Shown piece after piece: positions 10,930 to 23,792 of a stretch of 64,000 nt of DNA. The stretch lies in the NCBI GenBank assembly GCA_964036315.1, contig OZ038478.1, positions 139,407,360-139,471,359 on the forward strand, written 5' to 3'. This DNA is from Acanthosepion esculentum (Eukaryota > Mollusca > Cephalopoda > Sepiida > Sepiidae). Each line of letters starts with the position of its first letter. The stretch's first letter is position 1. Both the position numbers and the translations under genes were made by a program. Under the pieces are notes generated by a model that was not told the origin of the DNA, searched no databases, and worked only from the letters and a program-made list of their open reading frames with translations.

Positions 10930-13900
10930 TCAACGGCCAGCTAACTAGAGATGGTGTCTCCATAAACCACAGTGGAGAAGGCAACGGGAAACAGGGGGTT
11001 ATGTCTATGGGAATTAGCTCCTCTCCCGGTAAGGACCGACAGGCGCAACAGGTGTCACCTGACCGTGATCCAGCGACTGCTAGCATAAACGGCGTAAGAG
11101 GGATAAGAGTCCTTGGAACCTATCCCTCGCCCGGAAAGGAACGACATGAGCGGCAGGTGTCACCGGACCGTTATCGTGCAACTGCTCGCTTCCATCACAA
11201 AATAACTGTCGGGACAAGGAACGTCTGAACATTGAAAAACTGAGGACAGTTTGATAATGTTAAACAAGAGATGAACAGACTTAACAACAGCACTCTAGGT
11301 GTATGTGAAATCAGATAACCAAACAACGGAGATTTTGTTAGCGACAAACTCAACATAGTTTATGTAGACGGCGAGAAGAACGACAAAGGAGTAGGATTAA
11401 TACTAGATTTATGAAATGCATTCTAGGATACCACCAATTTTCCGAAAGAATTATGGTAGTGAAGATGGAAAGGAAGCCTTTCAACGTGACTATTATATTA
11501 GTGTACGCACCGAACGGCGGAGGACATAGAATCTTTCTACACGATGCTGAACAATGCCAAGGGTCTATGCAAATCAGAGGAAGTCACCATTGGAGAACTA
11601 AACGCCAAAGTACGCAGGGAAAGGTCAAGGGATATAGCAGGATGATTCGGACTAGGAACCCGCAACGAACGCGCAGAAGAATGGATCCCGTGGTGCACAG
11701 CCAATGACCAACTAATAGCCAACATATGGTTCCAAGAACATCCGTGACGACTATGGACATAGTGGAGTCCAGGAGGAGAAACTAAAAACCAAATTGATTA
11801 TATAACCATCAACAAAATATTCAGAAATGCAAGACCAACCCAAGTGCCGATCATCGCCCTCTTATATGTAAACTAAGAGTGAAACTGCGGAAATTGAAAA
11901 CGCCTAATGCAGCACCCAAACTGCAATACAACAAACTTCTGAGCGATACTAAACTAAAAGAAAAATATATGGACAAGAGAAGATACAAGAGACATAATGG
12001 CAACTCAATATGGGACGCACTACGAGACGCTTTAGTGACATTAGCAAAAGATATCACCCTAAAGGAAACAGGACGAAGAGGGAAAAACGATTGGATAACT
12101 AATGAGATTATCGACATGGTGGAAAGGAGATAGAAAGTCCTGCCAAGATACGGGACGGAGTACAGAAAATTACACAATGAAATAAGGACCAAATGCAGGC
12201 AAGCTAAAGAAGAATGGCTAAATGAAAAATGTGCAGAAATAGAAAGATTGGGCACTTCCAACAAAAGAGATATGCTCAAACAAATAAGACAACAGGACAG
12301 AAGCATACTCGTCAACAGGCTAAAATCAAAGGATGGGTCACTCATATTAGAGAAGGAAAAAAATCTTCAAAGCTGGAACATGTAGATTAGAGAACTCTTC
12401 CACAGCGTAAGGGAACAAGCATCAATGCACAGAACTGTAGACGGACCTGGAATTCTGAAACCGAGCAAAAGACGCACTGGCTAAATTGAACAGACGAGGC
12501 AGCTGGGTCAGACGGGATTTTAACGGAAATGCTGACAGCCTTAAATGACTTTGGCTTAGACAAGATCACCGAAATAAGACATGAAATCTACAACAGCGGG
12601 GATATACCGGAAGACCTCAGTGGATCTATCTTCATAGCTATGCCTAAGAAACCAGACACAACCGAATGCGAACTCCCCCAAACAATAAGCCTAGTGAGCC
12701 ACGTAAGAAAAATCCTCATCTGTATTCTGTTGAATAGAGCGCGCAGCAGAATCGGACAAACATCGGACAAGTTCAGTGCGGGTTCGTTAAAGACACCGAA
12801 AAAAGAAATGCGATATTCATGCTCAGAATGTTATCAGAAAGAGCGATACAGAGGCAGAAAGACGTGTACCTATGTTTCATAGATTATGCGAAGACCTTCG
12901 ACAAATTACGCCACAAGAATCTGATGGATCTTCTTAGTAACCTCAGGTATTCAGGAAAGATATCAGTATAATAAAACAACCTATACTGCCAGTAAACAAC
13001 ATGCATGCGCATAGGGGAACGAGTTCCGTGAATATACAAAAATAGAAAGGGGCGTAAGGCAAGGATGTGTCTTCTCACCCGATCTGTTCAACCTATACAG
13101 TGAGGTAATTCTGAGAGAATTGGAAACCGTACCGGGATTTAGTATCGGCAGCCACAATCATAACAACATAAGATACGCAGATGACACAGTACTGATAACA
13201 GACACGGAAAAGAAATTACAAAATCTCCTGCAGAAGGTAGCAACGGAGAGTGAGAAGCATAAACTACAGGAAAACAGAATGCGTGGACATCAGTAAAAAG
13301 ATGAGCCGGAAATGCGGTCTGTGGGTCGGAAACACTAGAATCAAGCAGACACGGAATGTTAAATATCTGGGAATCGTCTTGACAGAGGGCGGTAAGTGCG
13401 ATACTGAGATCCGTAGACGTATTGGGATAGCCAAGGACATATTCCAAAAGCTGAGCAGAGTATTGCGAGACAAAAGGATCTCTTTGGTATCAAAGAAAAG
13501 AATACTGAGCTGCTATCTGACATCTGTCCTGGACTATTTCCTCCAAGATAAAGATGAGACTCAAGGCGACAGAGATGTGGTTCTACAGAAGCATGCTAAG
13601 GATATCATGAACCGAGCGTGTGAGCAACTATGGGGTCTTAGAGAGGTTAGAAACAAGGAGGAGGCTTATACTTAAGATCAGAAAGAGGCAGCTGAAGTTT
13701 CTGGGACACATAATGAGGAAGGAGGGTCTGGAGAATCTGATACTCACGGCTTGAAATGAGGGAAATAGAGACAAGAGAAAACAACACGTGACATACCTAG
13801 CGGGCCTAAGCAAGTGGTTGAGAGGACGTGGTCTAGGGGAGGTATCAGAAGGAAGGAAGGAGATTGTTGAGAGCTGCAATGAATAGAGGGAGGTGGAGAG

Positions 13901-13945
13901 TCATGATCGCCTACATCTTGAAATGACATGGTACATAAAAAGAAA
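10930..13945 (+). mobile_element. RTE/CFDP2-like LINE with endonuclease and reverse transcriptase, frame-broken
   Basis: Translated in pieces, this gives one LINE polyprotein. An endonuclease begins near 11200 with ITVGTRNV, continues through CILGYHQFSERIMVVKMERK and reaches VYAPNGG near 11515, the usual order for an APE endonuclease. RT motifs follow: ALNDFGLDKITEI...EIYNSGDIPE from 12531, and [10 protein letters not shown] with an intact YADD at 13174-13185. The C-terminal part has NTRIKQTRNVKYLGIVLTEG near 13330 and ends with a KFLGHIMRKEG-type region near 13690. The tail CATAAAAAGAAA at about 13934 is shared with the copy at 46005. Multiple stops and frameshifts show it is inactive. It starts immediately after the 3-kb repeat. 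Confidence 0.88.
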
Positions 13946-14360
13946 GAAAGAATAACTTATATAGATAGTTTTTTCCACATTTCATTTTATCCAAAGACCC
14001 CTTCAAGACGCTTCCTGAGTATTAAGTTGTTTAAAATAATTTTTAATGCGTTTCTGATGAATTTATGTCCACTTCAAATTGCAAAATCATATTTGGATGC
14101 ACCAATATTCCATTTGTCGCGATAATTGTTCCCTGGCATCGATGAATGACATGTCTAAGCAGCGATCTTCATGACATGTAATGATGACCCACCCACCTCA
14201 ACCCTCTGACCATATTTTTTGAGTTAGCCTAGACGTGACGATCATTGGTTAATCTTGACATACTCATAAATATATTTCAAACTTTGATTTATGCCCCATT
14301 TTAACTTACGAAGAGAGGTAACGATTTGTTTTTTAAATTTCCGTAGTGAATCGTTTTATC
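13946..14360. other. Unassigned AT-rich spacer
   Basis: There is no supported gene here. An imperfect repeat of ATGACATGT occurs near 14146 and 14172. The sequence leads into a Penelope-type tail. Confidence 0.5.
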
Positions 14361-14369
14361 GTTAGCTAT

Positions 14370-14536
14370 TTGCCATCGCCTGATCAGGTAACACCTCAGA
14401 ACCGAAACATGAAAGTTTTTGTGTAGCAATTTAAAATGTTTTATTATGATAATATTTTGTTCTATTTTTGTAGAGAACTCTTTTTAAAAATAAATTCTAC
14501 GAACTCTGGATTTTTATTCCATCTGTTCTTTCTCTC

Positions 14537-14537
<1 letters not shown>
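14370..14537 (+). mobile_element. Penelope-like 3' tail with a hammerhead-like core, ending in (TA)n
   Basis: CTGATCA (14380-14386) is followed by GGT, a loop, ACC and GAAAC (14404-14408). This resembles the hammerhead ribozyme core (CUGAUGA, stem II, GAAAC), with C where the conserved G8 should be. Such motifs are known in Penelope-like element termini. The following GTTTTTGTGTAGCAATTTAA is similar to the reverse complement of the hairpin region at 9690-9755. The unit runs into a (TA)n tract. With G8 changed and only a 3-bp stem II, self-cleavage is unlikely. Confidence 0.4.

Positions 14538-14592
<55 letters not shown>
14538..14592. repeat. (TA)n microsatellite
   Basis: About 27 TA units directly after the Penelope-type tail. 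A pyrimidine-rich (CT)n tract follows at 14694-14740. Confidence 0.95.
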
Positions 14593-14593
<1 letters not shown>

Positions 14594-14693
14594 CACGTTT
14601 ATGTCCGAGGTCTCCTACCGTTAAAATATATGAGCTATTATTCACGACTTGTATTTTAATTTAATTCATACCCATAAGCATATAGTTTAACCT

Positions 14694-14740
14694 TCACTTT
14701 CTCTTTCTCTTTCTCTCTCTCTCTCTATCTCTCTCTCATT
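14694..14740. repeat. (CT)n-rich tract
   Basis: A run of CTCTCT and CTTTCT units. It yields a spurious acidic-basic repeat frame on the minus strand, which I reject as a gene. Confidence 0.85.
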
Positions 14741-14744
14741 CTCC

Positions 14745-15125
14745 TTCCGTAAGAAATACATGTGTGCATTACAATAAGTTATTTCACAACTACATACACC
14801 TTCTTTTCTTTTTTTTACTTTATCACGCCAGTCATATCCAAAAACATATGAATCACCACTAACAAAGCTGTTACTGTTTTTGATAAACGACAACTGTAAA
14901 AATTGTGAAAGATTGCAAAAAGGCTAATCACTTACTAAGTCTCTTATAATTCTTTGGTCATAAATTACAAAATATATAGATAAAAGTGTATTATACAATA
15001 ATACTACTGGGCACAAATTATAGGAACAAATGTTTTAAATTTGAATTGTTTATTCAACAAAAACCTACTGCACTATATAAAGTTATGTCATAATATAAAT
15101 AAATTACCCCTTCAAAGTAAATTAA
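14745..15125. other. Unassigned AT-rich spacer
   Basis: I see no gene, repeat array or RNA. The protein relic described next begins at its right edge. Confidence 0.5.
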
Positions 15126-15129
15126 AATT

Positions 15130-16740
15130 TTATTTGGTAGCACAATGATTTGGTTACAAATTGACTTGCGCCTTGCTTCTTGTCCTTAAACAATTTGTAA
15201 AGCTTCGGTTTTTAATTTGACAGCTCTTTCGATGCCTTGTGAATGTGCAGGTAAATTTTGAAATTCCAAATTCGTTCCATTCCCTGAAGATTCTAGGAGT
15301 TCATTGTCTTAAAAACTTTCTGCAAACGCAGTTTCACAGACCCTAGTTTGTGTGAGGTCAATCAAAGTTGACCAATCTGTGGCTTCAAAATTGATGGCAG
15401 GAATTTCCTTCAATCTTTTCATAGGAAGTTTTCTACTTCTGACCGACCCCACCAAAGTTTATATTAGAAAATTTTAAATATACTTGTTTATATTTTCGAT
15501 GTAATTTGAATGAAACTTAAAATTATTCTTGTAAATTGACACAACTAATTAGGTATAAATAAATGTTTACTTACCTAATGGACAAAATCTTCCTGTATGG
15601 CCTCTTCCCTCACATCCAATTCACTCGACTTGAATATTAGCAACATAATATTTTCCGGAAGCAAAGCAAAAGAATCGTACTGTAAATTATTTTAATGCAA
15701 CATTCTGGATTTCGGCTGACTGTTGCTTTACTCTCTGGATCATATTGAAGATATAAAGTTGTTGGTTAAAGAATGTATTGTCCTTTTGATCTGAAACCAA
15801 CTAACTGGATACACTTCAATTATAAATTTAATAAGGGTGTGTAATTTATCTGAGAGCTCTGGTGGATAGACACCTCTGATCCACAAGCACATTAAAATGA
15901 TAGCTAAAGTTAGCCATCTCGATTAATCTTCCAGGCAGTAAACCTAAGGTTCACTTTCCCTCGAGAAATGCCTACAACATATTCTAAAAGTAGTTGATGG
16001 TCACCCCTTAGATAATCCATTGCCTCTGCACTAAGATAAAAAAATATTCAGAGGGCCAGTAATAATAGGAAATTCTACCTGGGGAAAATTCTGGTAATTA
16101 CTTCCACAAAGTTTTTCTAGAAGGTCAGTGAAAGTAATAAGGCTTGTTGTAGTTTCATTACATAAATTTAAAGATGGCTCTAAATGGAAGTTCATTTTGG
16201 TGAAGTGAGCAGCCAATGGTGTGTAATTTCCTTTTAAGCTTTCTCTCCAGAGCTCCAGAGCTGTAAACAGCTATGTTTCACAACTAGTGTTTGTACTGAT
16301 ATTGTCCACCAGAATTGCTTTAACAGTATTTACACTGTTGTTATAGAACAACAGCAACATCCTCTACTAGAAGGAGACCAGTTTCTCCAATGTTGGGTAA
16401 TCACACTGGGAGCGAGATATTTACTTTCAGTGCTTATCTCTCTGGTGATTGTCAAGTGGTGCACTGGTCCCTTTCTTTTCCTTTCACCATTTGTAAGCTC
16501 CTTGTAATCAACTCCAATGCAAACAAGATTTTCATAGTCCTGTACAGGTTTCTGGTGCCTAGTTACTTTCACTCTTGCCTTTTCCCTATCTATTTTTGAT
16601 TTGTCTAGTATAATATCTCTTACATTAATGCTTGGATGAAGAAGGCTCATATGGTGTAGGTCTAATAGAAAGGCATTAACAAGGGAAGCCCCGAGGTTAG
16701 ATGATACATCACCTATAATAAGTTCCATGGAATATCTAGG
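15130..16740 (-). pseudogene. Relic of a transposon-like protein family common in invertebrates
   Basis: Reading the minus strand from 16728 down gives, in broken frames: SINVRDIILDKSKIDREKAR, then ENLVCIGVDYKE, VHHLTITREI, NYQNFPQVEFPIITGPLN (near 16050), GDHQLLLEYVVGISRGKVN (near 15980) and, much further on, an 'NFEATDW'-like and a 'HSQGIERAVKL'-like stretch near 15380-15220. I recognise this order from a large, usually uncharacterised protein family present in many copies in arthropod and mollusc genomes, probably transposon-derived. Function is unknown. Stops and shifts are numerous, so this copy is dead. The name of the superfamily is not established by what I can see. Confidence 0.55.
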
Positions 16741-16744
16741 GACT

Positions 16745-17285
16745 TTTAAAGGACTGCAAGTTCTTTTAGACTACCTCCCTGACTCTAAACTTCCATCGGC
16801 TGTTTCTTTACTGGAAGAGGTTCATGAAAAAATATTATATGTGCAGGAAGAACATGTGAAGAATTTTGTTGATGTCTTTCAATCTACTTCTCTAATCTCT
16901 CTGTTTCAGCCGTGTTGTTTTTTTGTATTTTTGAAAGCATCTTTGTCGATAGGTCTAAGTTCGAAACTGCCTTTCTGATCCTTTATTTTCTCTCTTCACT
17001 AGGAACCTGAAATTTCAAAATGTTCATGCGTTTAATAACAAATCTAGAATATATGACACATATTAAGGAAAATATCACAATATTATTTACCAGAAAAACG
17101 AAGATTATCTGAGTTAAATTTATACTTTACAATTTAAAGTTTGAAAATCAGGACAGGAACAAGTTGAAATTAAACAAATACAAACAGAAAGCTACCATAG
17201 AATTAACATTACTTACTTGTTAGAAGAACAAGTACAGACTGTGTGCCTTGTTTGGCAATTTTCTCTATTGCACTTTACAGCAAAG
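16745..17285. other. Spacer between two minus-strand relics
   Basis: AT-rich. A short open frame on the + strand at 16727-16978 has no recognisable domain and lies antisense to the start of the relic on its left. Confidence 0.4.
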
Positions 17286-17289
17286 TCAT

Positions 17290-18715
17290 CAGATAAAATT
17301 TAATTTGTAGCAAGAAAATAAAAACAGAAAGAAGGAAAAACCTAAAAATATCAAAAGTTGACTTTTCTATTGAATTTTTTAAATTCTTATCATGTAATAT
17401 TTTTACAAGAGTTTCAATGTCTTTTGTGCGTGATGGCGAATCATCGCTGAAAATGAGAATATCATCACTGTGTGTAAATACACAGTCAACATGTTGAAAA
17501 ATATTGTCCATTTACCTTTGGAAGGTGCATGCTGTATTCTTTAATCCAAAAGGCATGCATTCATATTCATGTAAACTGAGAGGAGAAATAAGTGCTGTTT
17601 TTATGTTATCTTGGTGCATTTTAATTTGCTGGGATGCTGATACCAGGCCAATTTTGCTAAATCTAGTTTTGTTGGCTAGTTTATCAGCAATTGAGTTAAC
17701 ATTCGGGATAGGGTATTTAGCAATTTCCGTGATTCTGTTTAATGCGCGGTAATCACCGAAGCATCTGAAGCTTCCATCATTTTTGTAACTTGGAAAATTA
17801 CTTCTTCACTGCCAGGGGTTTTTCTTCTGACAGCCACCTGGCCTTTGCTAAGGCCAGGCGGCTGTCAGAAGAAAAACCTGTGTCAATTCTGTGGTATACT
17901 CCTGCATACGTGCTTCTGGGTTGGTATGTGGGGATACAATATTGTGATACTTCTTTTTATCAAGCCTTCAATTATCTCGGTATTATTAGTCGTTAAATAT
18001 TTTCAATTTCTTTGAACACTCTGTTGTTGGGGTCGACGATCGTTTTCTATTGACAATCTATTAGTAGTGCGAGGTTATTGAAGAAATCGAATCCTAGTAG
18101 AGGATATTGGATGTCCTCTACTACAAACGTCCAAAGAAAAGATCTTCTAAGGGTCGCTAAACTTATTTCGGCCTTACGCTGTACAGGCAGCTTATTTCAG
18201 ACCCAGTAACTGTCGTCAAATTCACTGGTGTTGGATGCGTAGATAAACCCTTAACGTGGCCATGTGGAATTATAGATAGGCTGGCACCGGTATCTATAAT
18301 AAATGAGAACTTGTTTGTCTCCAATATTGCTGATGTGGGAGTGAGGGAGTCACCGGCCACCCAATTAGTTTCCCGGTTAACTTGGAGCTGGCGAAGTTGG
18401 ACGCGAAATGGCTATGGTATTAAGTCTCTTTTTTTGGTTTGGTCATTTGCACCAGTGTTTACATGTCTGCACTGCGTCCACATTGTAAATGTGTGCCCTA
18501 CATATCTTCCGTAGTTGTCTCTTTTGAAAAGGTTTAAGACAATACGGTAGTGTTGTTGAAGCTTTAGTAGGCATTCTTTTGTGTAGATGTGGTTGCACAT
18601 GCTTGTTCTAGTACTGCTTTGTATTAAAGGCGTTAACACATCCGCCAATTTCCCCAGCCCGGTCGGGCTTAAGTCTTTTTGCGTGGCTAACACAAGACTT
18701 AGCGAAACCGGCAAC
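17290..18715 (-). mobile_element. Ty3/gypsy LTR retrotransposon relic: gag end, protease, reverse transcriptase
   Basis: On the minus strand, 18714-18600 gives a gag-like piece (LPVSLSLVLATQ, then GLGKLADVLTPLI). 18360-18163 is a retroviral-type aspartic protease with the active-site run IDTGASLSIIP; DTGAS is at 18280-18294. 17800-17515 is the RT palm (FGDYRALNRITEIAKYPIP, then ADKLANKTRFSKI and MPFGLKNTACTFQR). 17511-17340 continues with THSDDILIFSDD. The catalytic box reads HSDD instead of the Y-x-DD normal for this family, so the polymerase is inactivated. RNase H, integrase and LTRs are not found beside it. An inverted repeat sits at the RT start (separate entry). Confidence 0.88.
17817..17878. 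repeat. 29-bp inverted repeat with a 4-base loop
   Basis: The arms 17817-17845 and 17850-17878 are reverse complements with a single mismatch. They contain TTTTTCTTCTGACAGCC and its complement around the loop TGCT. They lie in the gypsy RT coding relic, where one arm matches the expected coding direction (RRLSEEKP-type residues) and the other is the same bases turned round. Such a tight fold-back is the signature of a local template-switch event. Confidence 0.92.
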
Positions 18716-18719
18716 GCCT

Positions 18720-20955
18720 GAAAAAAATCATAAGCGTGATCCTACATCTAGGCAAACTGCCAACCATGGCTAAACCGCTCTATCTTCCCTTATTTGAAGT
18801 GGTAGTGAACTATGCCAAGGAAGGTACATTCAACTACATTGGGTATTTGTTACACCCACATACCTTTAGAAAACTGCTCGCCCAATTCTTGAATTGACTT
18901 GGCAGATATAATTTTAAAAAGTATAAAAATAAGCCAGACCTGTTCCGCTGTTTGAGTTACTTCGACTGAAATGAACCGAATTGTCAGTTTTTACCGTTTC
19001 ATTTACATTTTATGACCTTTTAAAAATAATTCTTGACTAATCATTGCTTAGATATGGCAAAAAGCTACAAGGGGCACCTATTTAAGTTCGACCTTACTAT
19101 TCAGTTGTAATTAATCGAAGAGACCATATCTTTAATTATCACACCAAGGAAAGGTTTCCATGAACTGCTTTAAATAGTTACTGTGTTGACTGTCTTTATT
19201 ATGGCCTGATATTTCCCAGCAAACGATCTCATTTTGCTTCTTATAAAGCGAGTTCAAAAAGATAAATTCAGGCAGAAATTATTAAGTGGGTGTCGATAAA
19301 GTCCAATTCATGTTTGTATTTTTGGCTTCTTTATTTAATATCTGCTAATTCGACAGACAAAATCTAGAAATGTTCGTTTTTTTGTACTTTTATTTGATTT
19401 TTACGGGGGCTTTTTTGTGGTAAGTGAATGTTGTACAGGAGTCCCTCGATTAGTGCCGTTAATTTGTACATCGTTAATTATGAAAAATTAATTTTCAATT
19501 ACTATGGTTAAACTGAAGAATGTTTTCGCGCGCTTATAAAGTGTTACGTACATATTAATCGTTTTTTTATATCAGATTTTAGCACACTAATCGAAAACGC
19601 GCCAATGGGGAGATGTCTGTATTAACAAATTTTGGCGATACTACTAATTTTCAGATGGAAGTAGTACTATTTAGACCATAGCTTGAGGAAGAAGAGATGG
19701 ATTCCTACTTTTCATGAGGGTATTTGTGCACAGATCGACCACAGGGAAGAGCAGATCCGTTAGTCTCTGTCGTGACAGAAATAGCAACAATGTCCTCTCA
19801 AGTTTCACCTACACACGCCGTGCCAAGTGAATCCCTGAAATATATTAGCAACAGAATTCGCGTTTTCATTTGTCGTCGTAGCCTTTTGTCTACTTCTGAA
19901 CGTACACAGGGCCTTTTCCATTTCTTGTGCATATCAACCCGAACAAGAAACTAAACAAAATGTGAAGATATTTGTCTAGTTGGTAAAAGAATTCGAGGTG
20001 GTCGCGGTTATGTTTATTGTATAACACTCAGATAAATCCAAGGAAGCACTGAATTGGACCCGATATATTTTAAAGAATCTTCACAACTTACTTAAGTACA
20101 TTGGTAAGCAGCGAGATTGTTTTGCATTAAATAAATGATTTATCCGTCATGAGATTTACGAATTTATTGATGTACTTACGTAACTAAAAGTACAGGCTAA
20201 GTTCTATAACTTTAGTTGGCAATTAGCCTAGAAGGACATTTCTGGATTCAAAATCGGTTGGACGTGGGAATAGCAACTTTACACTGGAAAGCCAAATTGT
20301 TACCCAAACCATAACAGTGCAACCTAGAGCGAAAAAGCCTGTAACATTATGCACCACAAGGCGTCTAATTTGAACCGACCGATTTACGTAATGTGGCCTG
20401 TGAAAAATGTTTTAAAATTTCAATTTTTTGTAAAATGTTACTATACATCCTTAATTGTGTCATACGTATCTCTTAAAACAAATCAAGCAAAAAAAGTTCA
20501 TATTTACGGTAAATTATTCATTAACTGAATCTATTCTGTAGGCAAACTGATAAATTTGGATAAATATGTATTGATTAGTGGCAGTTGAGAACTATAATTA
20601 AATGTAAAAGTTATTAATATATTAACCAATGAAATATCCTGAAGATCGCGCTTGTTTTTGTTGTCTTTTTTCGAGACGCTTTAGACGGCATTTGTACTTT
20701 GTTCGATTCATGTTATGTACACCACAATTATGGCCGCTTGATATAAATGAATAAGCTGGTCTCGTTGACCATTACCAAGCTCATTTTTATTTTATTTTTA
20801 TTTTACTTGGAGGTGTATTCTTGACGGATCCTAATGGTACTGACTATCTCGCACGTCGTTTTGAAGGTTTGTTCTGGATTGTCTGAAGTAGTTTCGATTA
20901 TATTAAGTCTTTTAGTGTGAAGTCAGTTTTTAAATGCATTTGAAAGTACGTTACT
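18720..20955. other. AT-rich region with no recognisable gene
   Basis: Frames here are short and show no domains. No tandem array or long inverted repeat was seen. A frame at 19724-19954 (76 residues) has no recognisable motif. Confidence 0.55.
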
Positions 20956-21019
20956 TTAGTGTTGGTTGTAAAAGAAAATTTGTCAGTTTTAATCTTAGGT
21001 ACATTCATTACATTGCTAT

Positions 21020-21545
21020 ACTGTGTGATTCAAATAACTGTTTCGTTTTATCTAAGAAAAAAGATCTGCAAAGTAATCGGTCCTGACTTGACATCTCCAC
21101 TTCAGTCACTCTCTCAACGACGTGATGTGGTTTCCCTCTGTCATTTCTACAAATACTTTCATGGCAACTGTTCTGACGAGCTCTTTTCCCTGATGCGCTG
21201 ACTGCATGACTTTAAGCAAGCTACTAGATTGGCATCTAGGTCTCACCCTATTACTGTTGAAATACTTAAATGTAACCGCCACTTCCACTCCAGCAGTTTC
21301 TTTTCTCGCACTTATCGCCAGTGGAGCTCCCTTCTTACTTGCTTCCCTTATACTGCAATCTTCAAAATTTAAATGCAACGCCAATCGTCATCTCCCGTTG
21401 CCTTGATTCACGGTCTTCCTTTATCCTCTCCTCCGTCTCCGCTCTACGCAGTTTTTTCACTCTCACTTTCACTCTCTGCAACCCCCTGCCTGCTAGTGGT
21501 ACTCCCACTTTGCTTGGGGTGAAATGCTTAAAATAAATGTTGGTG
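21020..21545 (+). mobile_element. LINE C-terminal fragment (same family as 37195-40418)
   Basis: The + strand encodes RKKICKVIGPDLTSPLQSLS, then RRDVVSLCHFYKYFHGNCSD. This matches the minus-strand LINE at 37.3 kb, which reads RRICNVIGPDLASHLQSLSH and then LFYKYFHGNCSD. After frame changes it continues into the normal LINE end (NLQNLNATPIVISRCLD, then a serine-rich stretch and PLPASGTPTLLG near 21500). This is the region downstream of the RT. It retains more of the 3' end than the longer copy does. Typical 5'-truncated insertion. Confidence 0.85.
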
Positions 21546-21549
21546 GTTT

Positions 21550-23790
21550 TTTGTTTCTTTCTTTGTTGACGGGTATTTTTAACACTAATATTACAATGTT
21601 CCAGAAATACGAGCTTGATATGTAACATGTAATATATAATGCCTACAAATTTCCAAGTAATGTGGCCCAGCAAGTTCTGGCTATTAGTGAAATTCATGAA
21701 ACAATAATTACAGCGCAGACTATATCTGTACCTGTTCAACAAAGGTTATGTTATTACTATCCACCGGTGTTTCTACTCTATTCGTCCAGCTTAGTATGAA
21801 TCACATCTTTACTATTTTACTAAATCAGGGCTCTAGACTAAAATTTTTAAGCATCATTTCAAAATTGTCCTGAAAAATTACTTTAATTGTCTCTAAATAG
21901 TTTATAAGTGCTCGAATCAAAATGTTTTTTAGGTACCCTTCTCAGTTGAAATTGAAAAATCAAATAAACTTCTCCACACGTGCTTCGCATGTAAAGGCTT
22001 TAACAGCGGAGAACAATGCTTAACTCAAATAACGCAAATTAATTGTATTCTGGTTGGCCTTACGTAATTTATAATTTCAGCGCGATTATAAACACAAAAT
22101 TATATTTATTAATTACTGCGGATATTCTGATTAGTCAAAACGATACAGTTTACAACGCGCTAAAAATGATCTATCTCATAAGGACACTTACGAAACCTGA
22201 TGAGGCTTCTAATTAATTTTAAAATATTTTAACAACATAAATGTAGAAATCTATTATAATTAAAGAAATAACAAATAATTGTATTAAAAATTAATTTTTC
22301 ATCGAAAAATGTTTTGCTTTCAGAAAATATTGTTCATATTCATAAAAGCAACTAAAAGCAAATAAAAGCATTTGATATTAAATAATATCATTGTTTTATA
22401 GTGTTTTGTATGTTACAATTCAGAGCTGATTTTTAGGTGTGGTGGTTCAATTAAAAAAAAACATGATTTGCATCCCTCAAAGCCTTGTGCTTTTAACTAT
22501 TGTAATCACTAAACCCGATTCTATCGAATTTCTAGAGTTTTCATAAAATTTGTTATGGGGGTAATAAATTTAAAACAATTCTGTCATGACTTTAATAAAA
22601 AACATATTTATAATAATTTCCATCATCTATGAATAGTTTCTGAAAGTTTCATTAACTTCCGACAATTATTTTTATTTTTGCAAGATTTTCTAAATTAATG
22701 TGTCATACAAAAAAAGAACGTGCTAAAAATTGTATATGTTATTTTAGTAGTTATGGTGATACAAAGAGAAACAAGATTTTTTTAATCAAAATTAGAATGT
22801 TCTAAAAGAAAGTAAAAATTTTTAAAAATAATTAAAAAAATCTTTGGTCTTTCGTCTTCATAATAACAAACATTTAGACGATAAAGTTTTGTTTTTGTCA
22901 AGTTTGGCGTCTTTTTCATCATGCTACCTCTTTTTATAGCGATTTCATGGAAGTATTTATATCACAATCAAAACATTATTAACTATGCGTTAGTCATATG
23001 AGATGTTTTGTTAACACTAAATTTTTAGAGAGCCCGTAATTCATTGTAGGCAGCTTGTTTTGTTTTTTTTTTCTCGCTCCCACTAGTCTCCTAGCTCAGC
23101 TTGGTGTGGCGCAGTTGTAGTGCATTTGTAGCTCAGTTATTGTGGGAGACAGACGCCAAGGAACCATCAGTCTGAAGTGTATGAATCATTTAATCCGGAA
23201 TGTTCTATTAGGCATGTTTTTTGATCATTTCACTCCAAACAAGGTCACTAAGACGCAAGGGGTTACTGGTAGAGACAGACTATGAGAAGACTATTGTTTA
23301 TAATTTAATACGTTGGAGGTGATGAAATGATGGAAGATATGCAGTCAAAAGACTGCAACACCAATCTCTCAAACAGAAACAGCTTACCAGCGTTAGAAAT
23401 CAACATTCAAATTTATACTCGAACACCGACTAATATCACGTATATAAAGTACACAACAGTCTCATCTACGGTGTAAGTCATCGTCTCTTGCATAGTTATT
23501 TATATCAAAAGACAATAGCACATATTCTGATTTATCGGGCCTTACACTTCCTTATGCTGTCACAGTTTGAAATAATTCATACACATCTGATTTTTTTAAA
23601 ATATGTCCACAAAAGGAAAGCTTTTTAGCCCAAATTGAAATAGAAATTAGCGAAAGGAATCGTACACAACGAATATGGAAAAAACTTCATTGAAATAATA
23701 ACTAACTGAATCACAAAAATCTACGTGCATGATTATTCTAAAATATGTGAACCCGGACGAAACCTTGACATTCAGCAAAACCACGTCCGC
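21550..23790. other. AT-rich region with no recognisable gene
   Basis: No coding frame of note, no satellite and no long microsatellite. Homopolymer-rich AT sequence dominates 22200-22900. Confidence 0.55.
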
Positions 23791-23792
23791 GT

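Noticed and set aside
11851..12345. 164-residue minus-strand frame, Ser/Leu-rich
   Set aside because: Antisense to the RTE-like LINE. No domain, composition typical of a reverse-strand shadow.
18720..20955. Host exon in the feature-poor AT-rich stretch
   Set aside because: No frame longer than about 80 residues, no conserved motif and no convincing splice-flanked coding block was seen.
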